Assembly (NCBI GenBank): GCA_002287035.1
Contig: NSKG01000003.1
Location: 496,001 to 560,000, forward strand
DNA: 64,000 nucleotides
Source of the DNA: Pseudomonas sp. WN033
GTDB taxonomy: Bacteria; Pseudomonadota; Gammaproteobacteria; Pseudomonadales; Pseudomonadaceae
Reading direction: 5' to 3'
Under the pieces are notes generated by a model. It saw only the letters and a program-made list of their open reading frames with translations. It was not told the origin of the DNA and did not search any database. A program made the position numbers and the translations under genes. This document shows, in pieces, positions 22,056 through 34,970 of the stretch (position 1 is the first letter of the stretch; each line of letters opens with the position of its first letter).

Positions 22056-23424
22056 AGCGCTGCGGTTGTCGGAACTGGTCAAGCCGCTGGCGGCCAGCCT
22101 CAAGGGCGAGGATGTCAGCTTTGACAGCGTCAGCATTGACTCGCGCCAGGTTCAGGCTGGCGGCCTGTTTGTCGCATTACCCGGCAGCCGGGTCGATGGC
22201 CACGACTTCATCGCTCAGGCACGTCTGCACGGTGCCGTAGCGGCGCTGGTCGAGCATCTGGTTGATGACCCGTTGCCGCAACTGCTGGTGCATGACTGCC
22301 AACTGGCCTTGGGGCAGTTGGCTGCCCTGTCACGCCAGGCGTTCAAGGGGCGGATGGTGGCGATCACCGGCTCCAGTGGCAAGACCACGGTCAAGGAAAT
22401 GCTCGCTTCGATCCTGCGTGAGCAGGGTATTGTGCTGGCCACTCAGGGCAATCTCAACAACGAGCTGGGCGTACCACTGACCCTGCTGGCGCTGCAGCCT
22501 GAGCATCAGTTTGCGGTGATCGAGATGGGCGCCGCCAAGGTCGGTGACATCGCCTACAGCATGGGGATCGCCAAGCCCGATATCAGCATCCTGACCAATG
22601 CCGGCATGGCTCACGTCGGGCGTTTTGGCAGTCCGGAAAATATCGCCAAGGCCAAGGGCGAGATCATTACTGCGCTCAAGAGTGATGGTCATGTGGTGCT
22701 GAATCTGGACAGCCCCTGGTTTGAACAGTGGTACCAGAGCCTTGGCAAGCGCAAGTCGCATGCATTCAGCCTGGAAAATCCGACGGCTGAGTTGCGTGGC
22801 GAGTCGGTCGAGATCGATGAGCGCGGTTGCCCGGGCTTCCTGCTGGTGACCCCCAAGGGCTCGATCACCGTGCAGCTCAACCTGCTGGGCCGGCACAACA
22901 TCGCCAACGCGCTGGCCGCGACTGGTGCAGCGCTGGCGCTGGGCCTTGAGCTGGAACAGATTCGCCGTGGTCTGGCCCGGTTGCAACCGGTGGCCGGGCG
23001 GGCCCAGGGTAAGCCTGGCCATGCCGGCGCGCTGGTCATCGACGACAGCTATAACGCCAACCCGAGTTCGGTCAAGGCCGCCATCGACCTGCTGGCCGGG
23101 TTCGACGGTCAGCGCATTCTGGTGTTAGGCGATATGGGTGAGCTGGGTGACTGGGAGGCTGCCGGTCACCGTGAGGTGGGTGAGCATGCCCGCCAGCAGG
23201 GTTTGGATGCCCTGTACGCCGTCGGCCGCTTGTCGGCCCTGGCGGTTGAGGCCTTTGGCGAGGGCGGACGATTGTTCGCCAGCAAGGCCGAACTGATCAA
23301 TGCACTGCGCCCGCAATTGCAGGCGCAGACCCGGGTATTGGTCAAGGGATCGCGTAGTTCCGGCATGGAAGAGGTGGTTGCCGGTCTGGTGGAGACAACT
23401 GATAACGAAAACAAGGCCCACTGA
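22048..23424 (+). CDS. murF: MurF, UDP-MurNAc-pentapeptide synthetase
   Basis: MurF joins D-Ala-D-Ala to the tripeptide precursor. The 458-residue product has [24 protein letters not shown] in the N-terminal domain (by position about residues 30-54), the ATP site [13 protein letters not shown], the [13 protein letters not shown] segment and [10 protein letters not shown] in the C-terminal part. The start [10 protein letters not shown] at 22048 is chosen because it matches the family N-terminus; the frame is open further upstream inside murE. It ends two bases before mraY. Confidence 0.96.
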
Positions 23425-23426
23425 CA

Positions 23427-24509
23427 ATGTTGCTGCTACTGGCTCAATACCTCCAACAGTTTCACACCGGCTTCGGTGTATTCCAGTACCTGACCCTGCG
23501 CGGGATTCTCGGGGTACTGACGGCGCTGGCCATTGCGCTGTTCCTCGGACCCTGGATGATCCGTACCTTGCAGGTGCGGCAGATTGGTCAGGCGGTACGC
23601 AATGACGGCCCGCAATCGCATCTGTCGAAAAAAGGTACACCGACCATGGGCGGGGCGCTGATTCTGGTGGCGATCGCCATCAGCACACTGCTCTGGGCCG
23701 ACCTGTCCAATCTGTATGTCTGGGTAGTGCTCGGGGTGACCATCAGTTTTGGGGCGATTGGCTGGGTCGATGACTACCGTAAGGTGATCGAGAAGAACTC
23801 GCGTGGTTTGCCGTCGCGCTGGAAGTACTTCTGGCAGTCGGTGTTTGGTTTGATTGCGGCGATTGTCCTTTACGTATCGGCCAAGACCCCGGTCGAAACC
23901 ACCTTGATCGTACCGTTCTTCAAGCAACTGGAATTTCAGCTCGGCATCCTGTTCGTGGTACTGACCTATTTCGTCATCGTGGGCTCCAGCAATGCAGTGA
24001 ACCTGACCGACGGCCTCGATGGTCTGGCGATTATGCCGACCGTGATGGTCGGGGCGGCACTGGGCATTTTCGCCTACCTGTCGGGCAACATCCGCTTTGC
24101 CGAATACCTGTTGATCCCCTATGTGCCGGGCTCGGGGGAGCTGATCATCTTCTGTGGTGCGCTGATCGGCGCCGGTCTGGGCTTTCTCTGGTTCAACACT
24201 TACCCGGCCCAGGTGTTCATGGGGGATGTCGGTGCCCTGTCGCTGGGTGCGGCGTTGGGGGTGATTGCGGTAATCGTTCGCCAGGAAATCGTGCTGTTCA
24301 TCATGGGCGGGATTTTCGTGGTTGAGACCCTGTCGGTGATCATTCAGGTCGCGTCCTTCAAGTTGACCGGCCGGCGAGTGTTCCGTATGGCGCCGATTCA
24401 TCACCATTTCGAATTGAAAGGCTGGCCCGAGCCTCGGGTCATTGTGCGCTTCTGGATCATCACCGTGGTACTGGTGCTGATCGGACTGGCAACCCTGAAA
24501 CTGCGTTGA
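23427..24509 (+). CDS. mraY: MraY, phospho-MurNAc-pentapeptide translocase
   Basis: MraY transfers the MurNAc-pentapeptide to undecaprenyl phosphate, forming lipid I in the inner membrane. The 360-residue product has ten hydrophobic segments and the family signatures KKGTPTMGG (about 70-78), GWVDDYRKV with the metal-binding aspartates, [10 protein letters not shown] (about 192-201) and [13 protein letters not shown]. Length is exactly that of other gammaproteobacterial MraY proteins. Confidence 0.98.
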   Translation: MLLLLAQYLQQFHTGFGVFQYLTLRGILGVLTALAIALFLGPWMIRTLQVRQIGQAVRNDGPQSHLSKKGTPTMGGALILVAIAISTLLWADLSNLYVWVVLGVTISFGAIGWVDDYRKVIEKNSRGLPSRWKYFWQSVFGLIAAIVLYVSAKTPVETTLIVPFFKQLEFQLGILFVVLTYFVIVGSSNAVNLTDGLDGLAIMPTVMVGAALGIFAYLSGNIRFAEYLLIPYVPGSGELIIFCGALIGAGLGFLWFNTYPAQVFMGDVGALSLGAALGVIAVIVRQEIVLFIMGGIFVVETLSVIIQVASFKLTGRRVFRMAPIHHHFELKGWPEPRVIVRFWIITVVLVLIGLATLKLR

Positions 24510-24519
24510 GGATAGCAAG

Positions 24520-25884
24520 GTGGCACTGATTACCACGGACAAGCAGCGGATCATCGTCGGGCTCGGTAGCACCGGGCTGTCGGTTGCCCGTTATCTGGTC
24601 GGCCGTGGTCTCCCCTTTGCCGTGTGCGATACCCGCAGCAGCCCGCCGGGTCTTGATCAGCTCAAGCGTTTTGCACCGATGGCCGATGTTTATCTGGGTG
24701 AACTGGACGAGCAACTGCTGTGCGCTGCCGGTGAGCTGGTGGTCAGTCCTGGTATCGCCATCGCCACGCCGGCGATTGCTGCTGCCAAGGCTGCCGGGGT
24801 CTCGGTGGTAGGGGATATCGAGCTGTTTGCCCGCGAGCTGATTGCGCGTGAGGCCAGGCCGCAACTGGTGGCCATCACCGGTTCCAACGCCAAGAGCACG
24901 GTGACCACCCTGGTGGCTGAGATGGCAGCCGACGCTGGCCGGCAGGTGGCGGTGGGTGGCAATCTGGGCACCCCGGCACTGGATCTGCTCGATCAGCAGG
25001 CCGAACTGTACGTACTGGAGCTGTCCAGCTTCCAACTGGAAACCACCGAGCGGCTGAATGCCGAAGTCGCTACCGTACTCAACATCAGTGAAGATCACAT
25101 GGACCGCTATAGCGGTCTGGCTGCCTATCATCTGGCCAAACACCGGATTTTTCGCGGTGCCCGTCAGGTAGTGTTCAACCGCGACGATGCGCTGTCGCGG
25201 CCGCTGGTGGCCGACCAGTTGCCTTGTCTGAGTTTTGGCCTGTCACGTCCGGACTTCAAGGGCTTTGGTCTGCTCGACAAGGACGGTGAGACCTGGCTGG
25301 CCTTCGAGTTTGCGGCGCTGATGCCGGTGCGCGAACTGAAAATTCGTGGTGCCCATAACCAGGCCAATGCTCTGGCGGCTTTGGCGCTGGGCCACGCGGT
25401 AGGTCTGCCGATCGACAGCATGCTGGCAACTCTGCGCCGGTTTGCCGGTTTGCCGCATCGTTGCCAGTGGGTAGGCCAGCATCAGGGCGTGGATTACTAC
25501 GACGATTCCAAGGCCACCAATGTGGGTGCGGCGCTGGCGGCTATTGAAGGCTTTGGGGCCGATCTGGCTGGCAAGCAGGTGCTGATCGCCGGTGGCGACG
25601 GCAAGGGCGCGGACTTTGCGCCACTGCGTCAGCCGGTGGCCCGTCACTGCCGGGCAGTGGTGCTGCTGGGCCGCGATGCGGCGCTGCTGGAGCAGGCTCT
25701 GGCGGGCAATGTGCCGTTGCTGCGGGTTGAGACGTTGGAGCAAGCCGTAAATTGTGCAGCCGCTCAGGCCCAACCCGGCGATGTGGTGCTGCTGTCGCCG
25801 GCCTGCGCCAGTCTCGACATGTTCCGCAATTTTGAAGAGCGCGGCCGGCTGTTTGCCGAAGCGGTTGCGAGGTTGCCGGCATGA
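24520..25884 (+). CDS. murD: MurD, UDP-MurNAc-Ala D-glutamate ligase
   Basis: MurD adds D-glutamate. The 454-residue product has the N-terminal GLGSTGLSVARYL dinucleotide-like fold, the ATP site GSNAKSTVTT (about 121-130, in the SNAKS form seen in pseudomonads rather than TNGKS), the NISEDHMDRY segment and YYDDSKATN. Translation starts at GTG 24520; GAGGATAGCAAG precedes it. The stop overlaps the ftsW start. Confidence 0.95.
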   Translation: MALITTDKQRIIVGLGSTGLSVARYLVGRGLPFAVCDTRSSPPGLDQLKRFAPMADVYLGELDEQLLCAAGELVVSPGIAIATPAIAAAKAAGVSVVGDIELFARELIAREARPQLVAITGSNAKSTVTTLVAEMAADAGRQVAVGGNLGTPALDLLDQQAELYVLELSSFQLETTERLNAEVATVLNISEDHMDRYSGLAAYHLAKHRIFRGARQVVFNRDDALSRPLVADQLPCLSFGLSRPDFKGFGLLDKDGETWLAFEFAALMPVRELKIRGAHNQANALAALALGHAVGLPIDSMLATLRRFAGLPHRCQWVGQHQGVDYYDDSKATNVGAALAAIEGFGADLAGKQVLIAGGDGKGADFAPLRQPVARHCRAVVLLGRDAALLEQALAGNVPLLRVETLEQAVNCAAAQAQPGDVVLLSPACASLDMFRNFEERGRLFAEAVARLPA

Positions 25885-27068
25885 ACGCGCTGAACCGGAT
25901 TCCGACCCTGACCCAGTTCGTTGAGCCGCTCGCTGGTGAGCGCCGCTTCGACCTGGATCTGCCGCTGCTGGCTGCAGCGCTGGCGCTGCTCGGGCTGGGG
26001 TTGGTGATGGTCAGCTCGGCGTCCATGGAAGTGGCGGCCGGGCAACTGGGCAATCCCTTCTATTACATGATCCGCCAGTTGATTTATCTGGGGATCGGCT
26101 TGGGCGCCATGGCCACTGCGCTGTCGATTCCGCTGAAACTGTGGGAGCAGTTCCGCTTCCCGCTGCTGTTTCTGGGGATCGCTCTGCTGATCGCGGTACT
26201 GATTCCGGGGATCGGGCGTGAGGTCAACGGTAGCTGGCGCTGGATCGCGGTCGGGCCGATCAACATTCAGCCCTCGGAGCTGGCCAAGTTGTTTGCCGTG
26301 GTGTTTCTGGCCGGCTATCTGGTGCATCGCCAGGATGAAGTCAAGGAGCGCTGGTTCGGTTTTATCAAGCCCTTCATGGTGCTGTTCCCGATGGCCTGGC
26401 TGCTGATCATCGAGCCTGATTTTGGTGCCACCGTGGTGTTGATGGGCGCGGCGGTGGGCATGCTGTTTCTGGGCGGGGTGGGGTTGTTCCGCTTCATTCT
26501 GTTGTTCGGATCGCTGGCCGGAGCCGCCGGCCTGCTGATTCTGTTCGAGCCTTATCGTCTGCAGCGCCTGACCGGTTTTCTCAACCCCTGGGATGACCCG
26601 TTCGGCAGTGGTTATCAGTTGACTCAGGCTCTGATCGCCTTTGGTCGTGGAGAGTGGCTGGGCGTCGGGCTGGGCAACAGCATTCAGAAGCAGTTCTATC
26701 TGCCCGAGGCGCATACCGACTTCGTATTCGCTGTACTGGCCGAAGAGATGGGGCTGATCGGTGCGCTGGCAGCCTTTGCCCTGCTGATCTTCGTTGCCGT
26801 ACGCAGTCTGTACCTGGGGCTGTGGGCCGAGCGCGACGGGCAGTTATTTTCGGCCTATCTGGCCTATGGGATTGCGTTGATGTGGTGTGGTCAGATCCTG
26901 ATCAACGTCGGTGTGAATGTTGGCCTGCTGCCGACCAAAGGTTTGACCCTGCCGTTCCTCAGTTATGGCGGTAGTTCGTTGGTAGTGTGCTGCATCAGTC
27001 TGGGCATCCTGTTGCGCATTGACTGGGAGCGTCGACAAGCGCTACGGGAGGTAAGCAATGAGCAATAA
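25881..27068 (+). CDS. ftsW: FtsW, septal lipid II glycosyltransferase (SEDS family)
   Basis: FtsW polymerises lipid II at the septum together with FtsI. The 395-residue product has about ten membrane segments and SEDS-family signatures: NGSWRWIAVGPINIQPSE (around 116-133), EPDFGATVVLM, the large periplasmic loop region NPWDDPFGSGYQLTQALIAFGRG, AHTDFVFAVLAEE and GLLPTKGLTLPFLSYGGSS near the end. It overlaps murD by four and murG by eleven bases. Confidence 0.97.
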   Translation: MNALNRIPTLTQFVEPLAGERRFDLDLPLLAAALALLGLGLVMVSSASMEVAAGQLGNPFYYMIRQLIYLGIGLGAMATALSIPLKLWEQFRFPLLFLGIALLIAVLIPGIGREVNGSWRWIAVGPINIQPSELAKLFAVVFLAGYLVHRQDEVKERWFGFIKPFMVLFPMAWLLIIEPDFGATVVLMGAAVGMLFLGGVGLFRFILLFGSLAGAAGLLILFEPYRLQRLTGFLNPWDDPFGSGYQLTQALIAFGRGEWLGVGLGNSIQKQFYLPEAHTDFVFAVLAEEMGLIGALAAFALLIFVAVRSLYLGLWAERDGQLFSAYLAYGIALMWCGQILINVGVNVGLLPTKGLTLPFLSYGGSSLVVCCISLGILLRIDWERRQALREVSNEQ

Positions 27069-28120
27069 GGTATTGGTGATGGCAGGCGGCACCGGCGGTC
27101 ATGTGTTCCCGGCGCTGGCTTGCGCGCGAATGCTGCGCGATCAGGGCTTCGAAGTGCACTGGTTGGGTACCCGGCGGGGCATCGAGGCTGAGCTGGTGCC
27201 CGATGCCGGGTTCCCGATCCACTATATCGACATTCAGGGTGTGCGCGGCAAGGGCAAGCTGGATCTGCTCAAGGCACCGGTACGGATACTGCGTGCGTTG
27301 CTGCAGTCGCTGAAGCTGCTGGACCGGCTCAAGCCGATCTGCGTGCTTGGTGCCGGTGGCTATGTCACCGGTCCTGGCGGATTGGCTGCCCGGATCAAGC
27401 GGATTCCGCTGGTTATCCATGAGCAAAATGCCGTGGTCGGCACCGCCAACCGGTTGCTGGCGCGCTGGGCCGATCGCTGCTGTGAGGGTTTCCCGGGCAG
27501 CTTCGCTAATCCGGCCAAACGCCTGAGTACTGGCAACCCGGTGCGCGAAGATATTTTCCAGACCCCCGAACTGAGCTGGGACGGCAGCCGCCGGCCACGC
27601 CTGTTGATTCTGGGTGGCAGTCTGGGCGCTGCGCCGCTGAACCGTCTGCTGCCGCTGGGGCTGGCACTGGTCGATCATGACAAGCGCCCGGAAATCGTTC
27701 ATCAGTGCGGCAAACAGCATGTCGAGGATACCCGCGAGGCTTATCAGATGGCCGGTGTGGCAGCGATTGTCGAACCGTTCATTGCTGATATGGCTGGCGC
27801 TTATGAGTGGGCCGATCTGGTGGTGTGCCGGGCCGGCGCACTGACTGTCTGCGAACTGGCGGCCGCTGGACGGCCGTCGCTGCTAGTGCCACTGCCGCAT
27901 GCCATTGATGACCATCAGAGCGCCAATGCCCGGTTCCTGGCTGATCGCGGAGCCGCAGAGCTGCTGCCGCAAGCCAGCCTGACCCCGGAGCTACTGGCGC
28001 AGCGGCTGAATTTTCTTTTCTCGCAACCGGAGAAACTGCAACAGATGGCAGAACTCGCTCGTAAACAGGCAACCCCGAACGCTACGGCGGATGTGGTGCG
28101 CGCCTGCCTGGAGGTGGCCC

Positions 28121-28131
<11 letters not shown>
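27058..28131 (+). CDS. murG: MurG, lipid II synthase
   Basis: MurG adds GlcNAc to lipid I on the inner face of the membrane. The 357-residue GT-B enzyme has the first G-loop [14 protein letters not shown] (8-21), [11 protein letters not shown], the [12 protein letters not shown] segment, GGSLGA in the third G-loop and [25 protein letters not shown] in the UDP-GlcNAc binding region (by position about residues 258-282). Its start lies inside ftsW, so translation is coupled, and murC starts 11 bases before its stop. Confidence 0.97.
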
Positions 28132-30486
<2,355 letters not shown>

Positions 30487-30498
30487 GGAGTCTGTTGG

Positions 30499-31353
30499 AT
30501 GTTGGGGCTGATGATCAGGGATCCGCGAGCAGGCAAGCCTGCGACTCGACGCCAGGCGTCGGGCCGTGGCGCCGTGCGCGTGACCCCGCCAGCCCCGCGC
30601 AGCCGGCCGCGACTGAGCTTCAGCCTGCCTGCCATGAACGGTCTGGGGATGCGTCTGCAACAGGTACTTTGGCCGTTGTTGCTGGTGGCCCTGGGCATGG
30701 GACTGTACGAGTTGGGCAGTCGGCTGTGGCCGCTGGCCGACCGGCCGATTGCGCTGATCAGCGTACAGGGCGAGTTGCAATACATCGACCATGATGCCGT
30801 GCAGGGAGTGATCCAGCCTTATCTGCAGGACAGCTTTTTGAGCATCAACCTGCGGGGCCTGCAAAGCGATCTGGCGGCCATGCCCTGGGTCGCCAAGGCT
30901 TCGGTACAGCGGGTCTGGCCGGATCAGTTGGTGATTCATCTGGACGAACAGCTGCCGGTTGCCCGCTGGGGTAGCAATGCGCTGCTCAATAACGAAGGGC
31001 GGGCCTTTGAGCCGGATGAGATCGCGAGATTCGCCGATCTGCCCCAGTTGAACGGGCCGCAGCGAGCCAAACAGCGGGTGATGCAACAGTACCAGCAATT
31101 CAATCGTCTGCTGCGGCCATATGGCCACGGTGTGGCGCAGTTGGAACTGCGTGATCGCGGGAGCTGGTTTCTGACCACCCAGGACGGGATTCAGATTTTG
31201 CTCGGACGCGACAACGTAGTGGAGAAGATGCAGCGGTTTCTGACCATCGATCAACTGGTGTTGTCCGAGCGTCGGGAGCAGATAGCGCGGGTCGATCTGC
31301 GCTACAGCAACAGCATGGCGGTGGCCTGGCGCACGCCGGTCAACGTGGATTAA
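30499..31353 (+). CDS. ftsQ: FtsQ, cell division protein
   Basis: FtsQ is the scaffold of the FtsQBL complex. The 284-residue product has a long basic cytoplasmic tail (about 1-50, rich in Arg and Pro), one membrane segment (about 55-73), a POTRA domain (about 88-155, with INLRGLQSDLAAMPWVAKASVQRVWP) and the beta domain ending DLRYSNSMAVAWR. ATG 30499 lies 12 bases after ddlB. A start further in would still leave the membrane segment, so the tail length is the uncertain part. Confidence 0.94.
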   Translation: MLGLMIRDPRAGKPATRRQASGRGAVRVTPPAPRSRPRLSFSLPAMNGLGMRLQQVLWPLLLVALGMGLYELGSRLWPLADRPIALISVQGELQYIDHDAVQGVIQPYLQDSFLSINLRGLQSDLAAMPWVAKASVQRVWPDQLVIHLDEQLPVARWGSNALLNNEGRAFEPDEIARFADLPQLNGPQRAKQRVMQQYQQFNRLLRPYGHGVAQLELRDRGSWFLTTQDGIQILLGRDNVVEKMQRFLTIDQLVLSERREQIARVDLRYSNSMAVAWRTPVNVD

Positions 31354-31373
31354 TCGGGGAGTGACACAGGCTT

Positions 31374-32603
31374 ATGGCAAGCAAGCAGGGTAGCAGGATG
31401 ATCGTCGGGCTGGATATCGGCACCTCCAAGGTGGTGGCGCTGGTCGGCGAGATCGGAGCGAACGGCGAACTGGAAATCGTCGGTATCGGCTCGCATCCCT
31501 CGCGTGGCCTGAAAAAAGGCGTGGTGGTCAATATCGAATCCACCGTGCAGTCGATCCAGCGCGCGATCGAAGAAGCCGAACTGATGGCTGGCTGCCAGAT
31601 TCACTCGGTCTTTGCTGGCATTGCCGGTAACCACATTCGCAGCCTGAACTCGCATGGCATCGTCGCCATCCGAGACCGTGAAGTAGTGCCGGCCGATATC
31701 GACCGGGTACTGGATGCCGGCCAGGCGGTGGCTATTCCCGCTGATCAGAAGGTGCTGCACATCCTGCCGCAGGAATATGTGATCGATAACCAGGAAGGCG
31801 TGCGCGAGCCACTGGGCATGTCCGGAGTGCGCCTGGAAGCCAAGGTGCATCTGGTGACCTGTGCGTTGAACGCGGTACAGAACATCGAGAAATGCATTCG
31901 CCGCTGCGGCCTGGAAGTTGAGGACGTGATCCTCGAACAACTGGCCTCCAGTTATGCCGTGCTGACCGAGGATGAAAAGGAGCTGGGCGTCTGCCTGGTG
32001 GACATCGGTGGCGGTACTACTGATATCGCCATTTTTACCGAAGGCGCAATTCGTCACACCTCGGTGATTCCGATTGCCGGCGATCAGGTGACCAACGATA
32101 TCGCCATGGCATTGCGGACTCCAACCCAGTACGCCGAAGAGATCAAGATTCGCTATGCCTGCGCGCTGGCCAAGCTGGCTGGCCCGGAAGAAACCATCAA
32201 GGTGCCCAGTGTTGGTGAGCGCCCGCCGCGTGACCTGTCACGCCAGGCCCTGGCTGAAGTGGTCGAGCCGCGCTACGACGAGTTGTTCACCCTGATCCAG
32301 GCCGAGCTGCGCCGTTCCGGTTACGAGGACATGATCCCGGCCGGAATCGTCCTGACCGGCGGCACCTCGAAAATGGAAGGTGCTGTCGAGCTTGCCGAGG
32401 AAATCTTCCATATGCCGGTACGCCTGGGTGTGCCGCAGGAATTCAAGGGGCTGACCGATGTGGTGCGCAACCCGATCTACGCCACCAGCGTAGGTCTTCT
32501 GCACTACGGCATCAAACATCAGGGCGAGTCCAGTCCGGGCTCGGAGTCGAACCGCGAATCGACCCTGGAACGGGTCAAGCGCTGGTTCAAGGGCAATTTT
32601 TAA
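31374..32603 (+). CDS. ftsA: FtsA, actin-like membrane tether of FtsZ
   Basis: FtsA anchors FtsZ filaments to the membrane and recruits later division proteins. The 409-residue actin-fold protein has phosphate-1 motif VGLDIGTSKV (11-20), phosphate-2 region LVDIGGGTTDIAIF (near 209-222) and the adenosine motif GIVLTGGTSKMEG. It ends in the amphipathic membrane-targeting helix ERVKRWFKGNF. It follows ftsQ by 20 bases. A short hairpin (CCCGC/GCGGG, about 32608-32622) lies just after the stop, in the leader of ftsZ. Confidence 0.97.
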   Translation: MASKQGSRMIVGLDIGTSKVVALVGEIGANGELEIVGIGSHPSRGLKKGVVVNIESTVQSIQRAIEEAELMAGCQIHSVFAGIAGNHIRSLNSHGIVAIRDREVVPADIDRVLDAGQAVAIPADQKVLHILPQEYVIDNQEGVREPLGMSGVRLEAKVHLVTCALNAVQNIEKCIRRCGLEVEDVILEQLASSYAVLTEDEKELGVCLVDIGGGTTDIAIFTEGAIRHTSVIPIAGDQVTNDIAMALRTPTQYAEEIKIRYACALAKLAGPEETIKVPSVGERPPRDLSRQALAEVVEPRYDELFTLIQAELRRSGYEDMIPAGIVLTGGTSKMEGAVELAEEIFHMPVRLGVPQEFKGLTDVVRNPIYATSVGLLHYGIKHQGESSPGSESNRESTLERVKRWFKGNF

Positions 32604-32677
32604 AGAAGCCCGCCTCAAGCGGGTCGTAGCAACGAAACGAAGCAATACAACGAGTACAAACTCAAGGAGATGGGATC

Positions 32678-33853
32678 ATGTTCGAATTGATCGATAACGT
32701 ACCGCAAAATGCAGTTATCAAGGTTGTTGGTGTTGGCGGCGGCGGCGGTAATGCGCTGCAGCACATGGTGGTCAACAACGTCGAAGGCGTTGACTTCATC
32801 TGTGCCAATACCGATGCTCAGGCACTTAAGAACGTCAGTGCGCGCACCGTGTTGCAACTCGGCTCGGCAGTAACCAAGGGCCTGGGTGCCGGGGCCAACC
32901 CGTTGATCGGCCGGGAAGCAGCGATCGAAGATCGCGAGCGCATCGCTGAAGTACTGCAAGGCTCCGACATGGTGTTCATCACTGCCGGCATGGGTGGTGG
33001 TACCGGTACTGGTGCCGCGCCGATCGTCGCTGAAGTGGCGCGTGAACTGGGCATCCTGACTGTGGCCGTGGTAACCAAGCCGTTCCCGTTCGAAGGCCGC
33101 AAGCGCATGCAGGTCGCTGATGAGGGTATCCGCGAACTGAGCCAGCATGTTGACTCGCTGATCACCATTCCCAACGAAAAACTGCTGACCGTACTGGGTA
33201 AGGACGCCAGTCTGCTGGCTGCCTTCAGCAAGGCCAATGATGTACTGCTCGGCGCGGTACAGGGTATCGCCGACCTGATCATGCGTCCGGGTATGATCAA
33301 CGTTGACTTTGCTGACGTTAAAACCGTCATGAGCGAAATGGGCATGGCCATGATGGGAACCGGCCACGCCAGCGGCCCGAACCGCGCCCGTGAAGCGGCT
33401 GAAGCGGCTATCCGCAGCCCGCTGCTGGAAGATGTCAACCTGATGGGCGCACGCGGCATCCTGGTTAACATCACCGCTGGTCCAGATCTGTCACTGGGTG
33501 AGTTCTCCGAAGTCGGTAGCACCGTCGAGGAGTTCGCCTCCGAGTCAGCCACTGTGGTGGTTGGTACTGTGATTGATCCTGAGCTGCGTGATGAACTGCG
33601 CGTGACCGTGGTAGCTACCGGGCTGGGCAGTCGCGCCGACAAGCCGGTCAAAGTGGTCGACAACACCGCGGCTCCGGCTGCCACTCGCCAGGTGGAGAGC
33701 AGCAGTGCACCGAACTACCGGGATCTGGATCGTCCGACCGTCATGCGCAATCAGGCTCCGGCCGGCAATGCTGCTGCCGCACGCCTGAGCCAGCCGGCTG
33801 AAGATCTGGATTATCTGGATATCCCGGCGTTCCTGCGGCGTCAGGCTGATTGA
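32678..33853 (+). CDS. ftsZ: FtsZ, tubulin-like division GTPase
   Basis: FtsZ polymerises into the division ring. The 391-residue product has GGGGGN at 20-25, the tubulin signature GGGTGTG at 106-112 and the T7 loop NVDFADVKTVM. A variable linker from about residue 318 is followed by the conserved C-terminal peptide LDYLDIPAFLRRQAD, which binds FtsA and ZipA. GGAGATGGGATC gives a strong ribosome binding site. The 74-base gap after ftsA allows a promoter or RNA signal of its own. Confidence 0.98.
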   Translation: MFELIDNVPQNAVIKVVGVGGGGGNALQHMVVNNVEGVDFICANTDAQALKNVSARTVLQLGSAVTKGLGAGANPLIGREAAIEDRERIAEVLQGSDMVFITAGMGGGTGTGAAPIVAEVARELGILTVAVVTKPFPFEGRKRMQVADEGIRELSQHVDSLITIPNEKLLTVLGKDASLLAAFSKANDVLLGAVQGIADLIMRPGMINVDFADVKTVMSEMGMAMMGTGHASGPNRAREAAEAAIRSPLLEDVNLMGARGILVNITAGPDLSLGEFSEVGSTVEEFASESATVVVGTVIDPELRDELRVTVVATGLGSRADKPVKVVDNTAAPAATRQVESSSAPNYRDLDRPTVMRNQAPAGNAAAARLSQPAEDLDYLDIPAFLRRQAD

Positions 33854-33904
33854 TTGGATCAATCGACGGCATAGGGCTGATTGGTATTCAACGGAGGCAT
33901 GCTT

Positions 33905-33913
33905 TGCTATCAT
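33905..33913 (+). promoter_or_regulatory. Putative extended -10 promoter of lpxC
   Basis: TGCTATCAT has the TGn extension and a good -10 box, 51 bases before the lpxC start; the nearest -35-like box (TTGGTA at 33881) is spaced too far to count. Confidence 0.45.
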
Positions 33914-33964
33914 GCACGCCAATTGTTGAAAATTATTCGCAACTAAGCGGAAGCCAGGTCACAC

Positions 33965-34876
33965 ATGATCAGACAGCGCACACTGAAGAACGTAATCCGG
34001 GCCACCGGTGTGGGCCTACATTCGGGTGAGAAGGTTTATCTCACCCTGAAACCGGCTCCTGTGGACACCGGGATTGTGTTCTGCCGGACCGATCTCGACC
34101 CTATGGTCGAGATCCCGGCGCGTGCCGAGTTTGTGGGTGAAACCACCATGTCCACCACCCTGGTAAAGGATGGTGCCAAGGTGGATACCGTCGAACACCT
34201 GTTGTCGGCCATGGCCGGCCTGGGAATCGACAACGCCTATGTTGAACTGAGTGCTCCGGAAGTGCCGATCATGGATGGCAGTGCCGGTCCGTTCGTGTTC
34301 CTGATCCAGTCCGCTGGTATCGAGGAGCAGGACGCGCCCAAGCAGTTCATTCGGATCAAGCGCGAAATCAGCGTGGAAGAGCCGGGCAAGCGTGCCACCT
34401 TCGTACCTTTCGAGGGCTTCAAGGTGTCCTTTGCCATTGACTTCGATCACCCGGTATTCCGTGGCCGCAGCCAATTTGCCAGCGTCGATTTTTCCAGTAC
34501 CTCGTTTGTCAAGGAAGTCAGCCGGGCCCGAACTTTCGGGTTCATGCGCGATATCGAATACCTGCGCTCGCAGAATCTGGCGCTGGGCGGTAGTGTCGAT
34601 AACGCCATCGTGGTTGACGAGTACCGGGTTCTGAACGAAGACGGCCTGCGTTACGAAGACGAATTCGTTCGGCACAAGATCCTTGATGCCATCGGTGATC
34701 TCTATCTGCTGGGCAAGAGCCTGGTTGGCGAGTTCCGTGGCGAGAAATCGGGTCACGCCCTGAACAACAAGCTTCTGCGTACGCTGCTGGCGAACAAGGA
34801 TGCTTGGGAAATTGTCACCTTTGAAGACGCCGGCACCGCACCCATCTCCTTTATGCGTCCTGCCGCTGCTATCTGA
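33965..34876 (+). CDS. lpxC: LpxC, UDP-3-O-acyl-GlcNAc deacetylase
   Basis: LpxC catalyses the committed step of lipid A synthesis with a zinc ion. The 303-residue product starts [23 protein letters not shown] and has [16 protein letters not shown] (zinc ligand in HLLSA, about 79), [14 protein letters not shown] and the second zinc site [15 protein letters not shown] (about 238-252). Placement after ftsZ is the rule in gammaproteobacteria. A terminator follows at 34902. Confidence 0.98.
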   Translation: MIRQRTLKNVIRATGVGLHSGEKVYLTLKPAPVDTGIVFCRTDLDPMVEIPARAEFVGETTMSTTLVKDGAKVDTVEHLLSAMAGLGIDNAYVELSAPEVPIMDGSAGPFVFLIQSAGIEEQDAPKQFIRIKREISVEEPGKRATFVPFEGFKVSFAIDFDHPVFRGRSQFASVDFSSTSFVKEVSRARTFGFMRDIEYLRSQNLALGGSVDNAIVVDEYRVLNEDGLRYEDEFVRHKILDAIGDLYLLGKSLVGEFRGEKSGHALNNKLLRTLLANKDAWEIVTFEDAGTAPISFMRPAAAI

Positions 34877-34901
34877 TAGAACACTCGTTTCGTTGTTTTG
34901 G

Positions 34902-34928
34902 ACGGCTGCTTCGGCAGCCGTTTTTTTA
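34902..34928 (+). terminator. Rho-independent terminator after lpxC
   Basis: ACGGCTGC/GCAGCCGT stem with TTCG loop followed by seven T. It ends the dcw-lpxC region before the convergent dciA. Confidence 0.9.
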
Positions 34929-34970
34929 TTTATAAAAGCGCTGCAATCGCAGTGGCGTAGGATCGGCTTG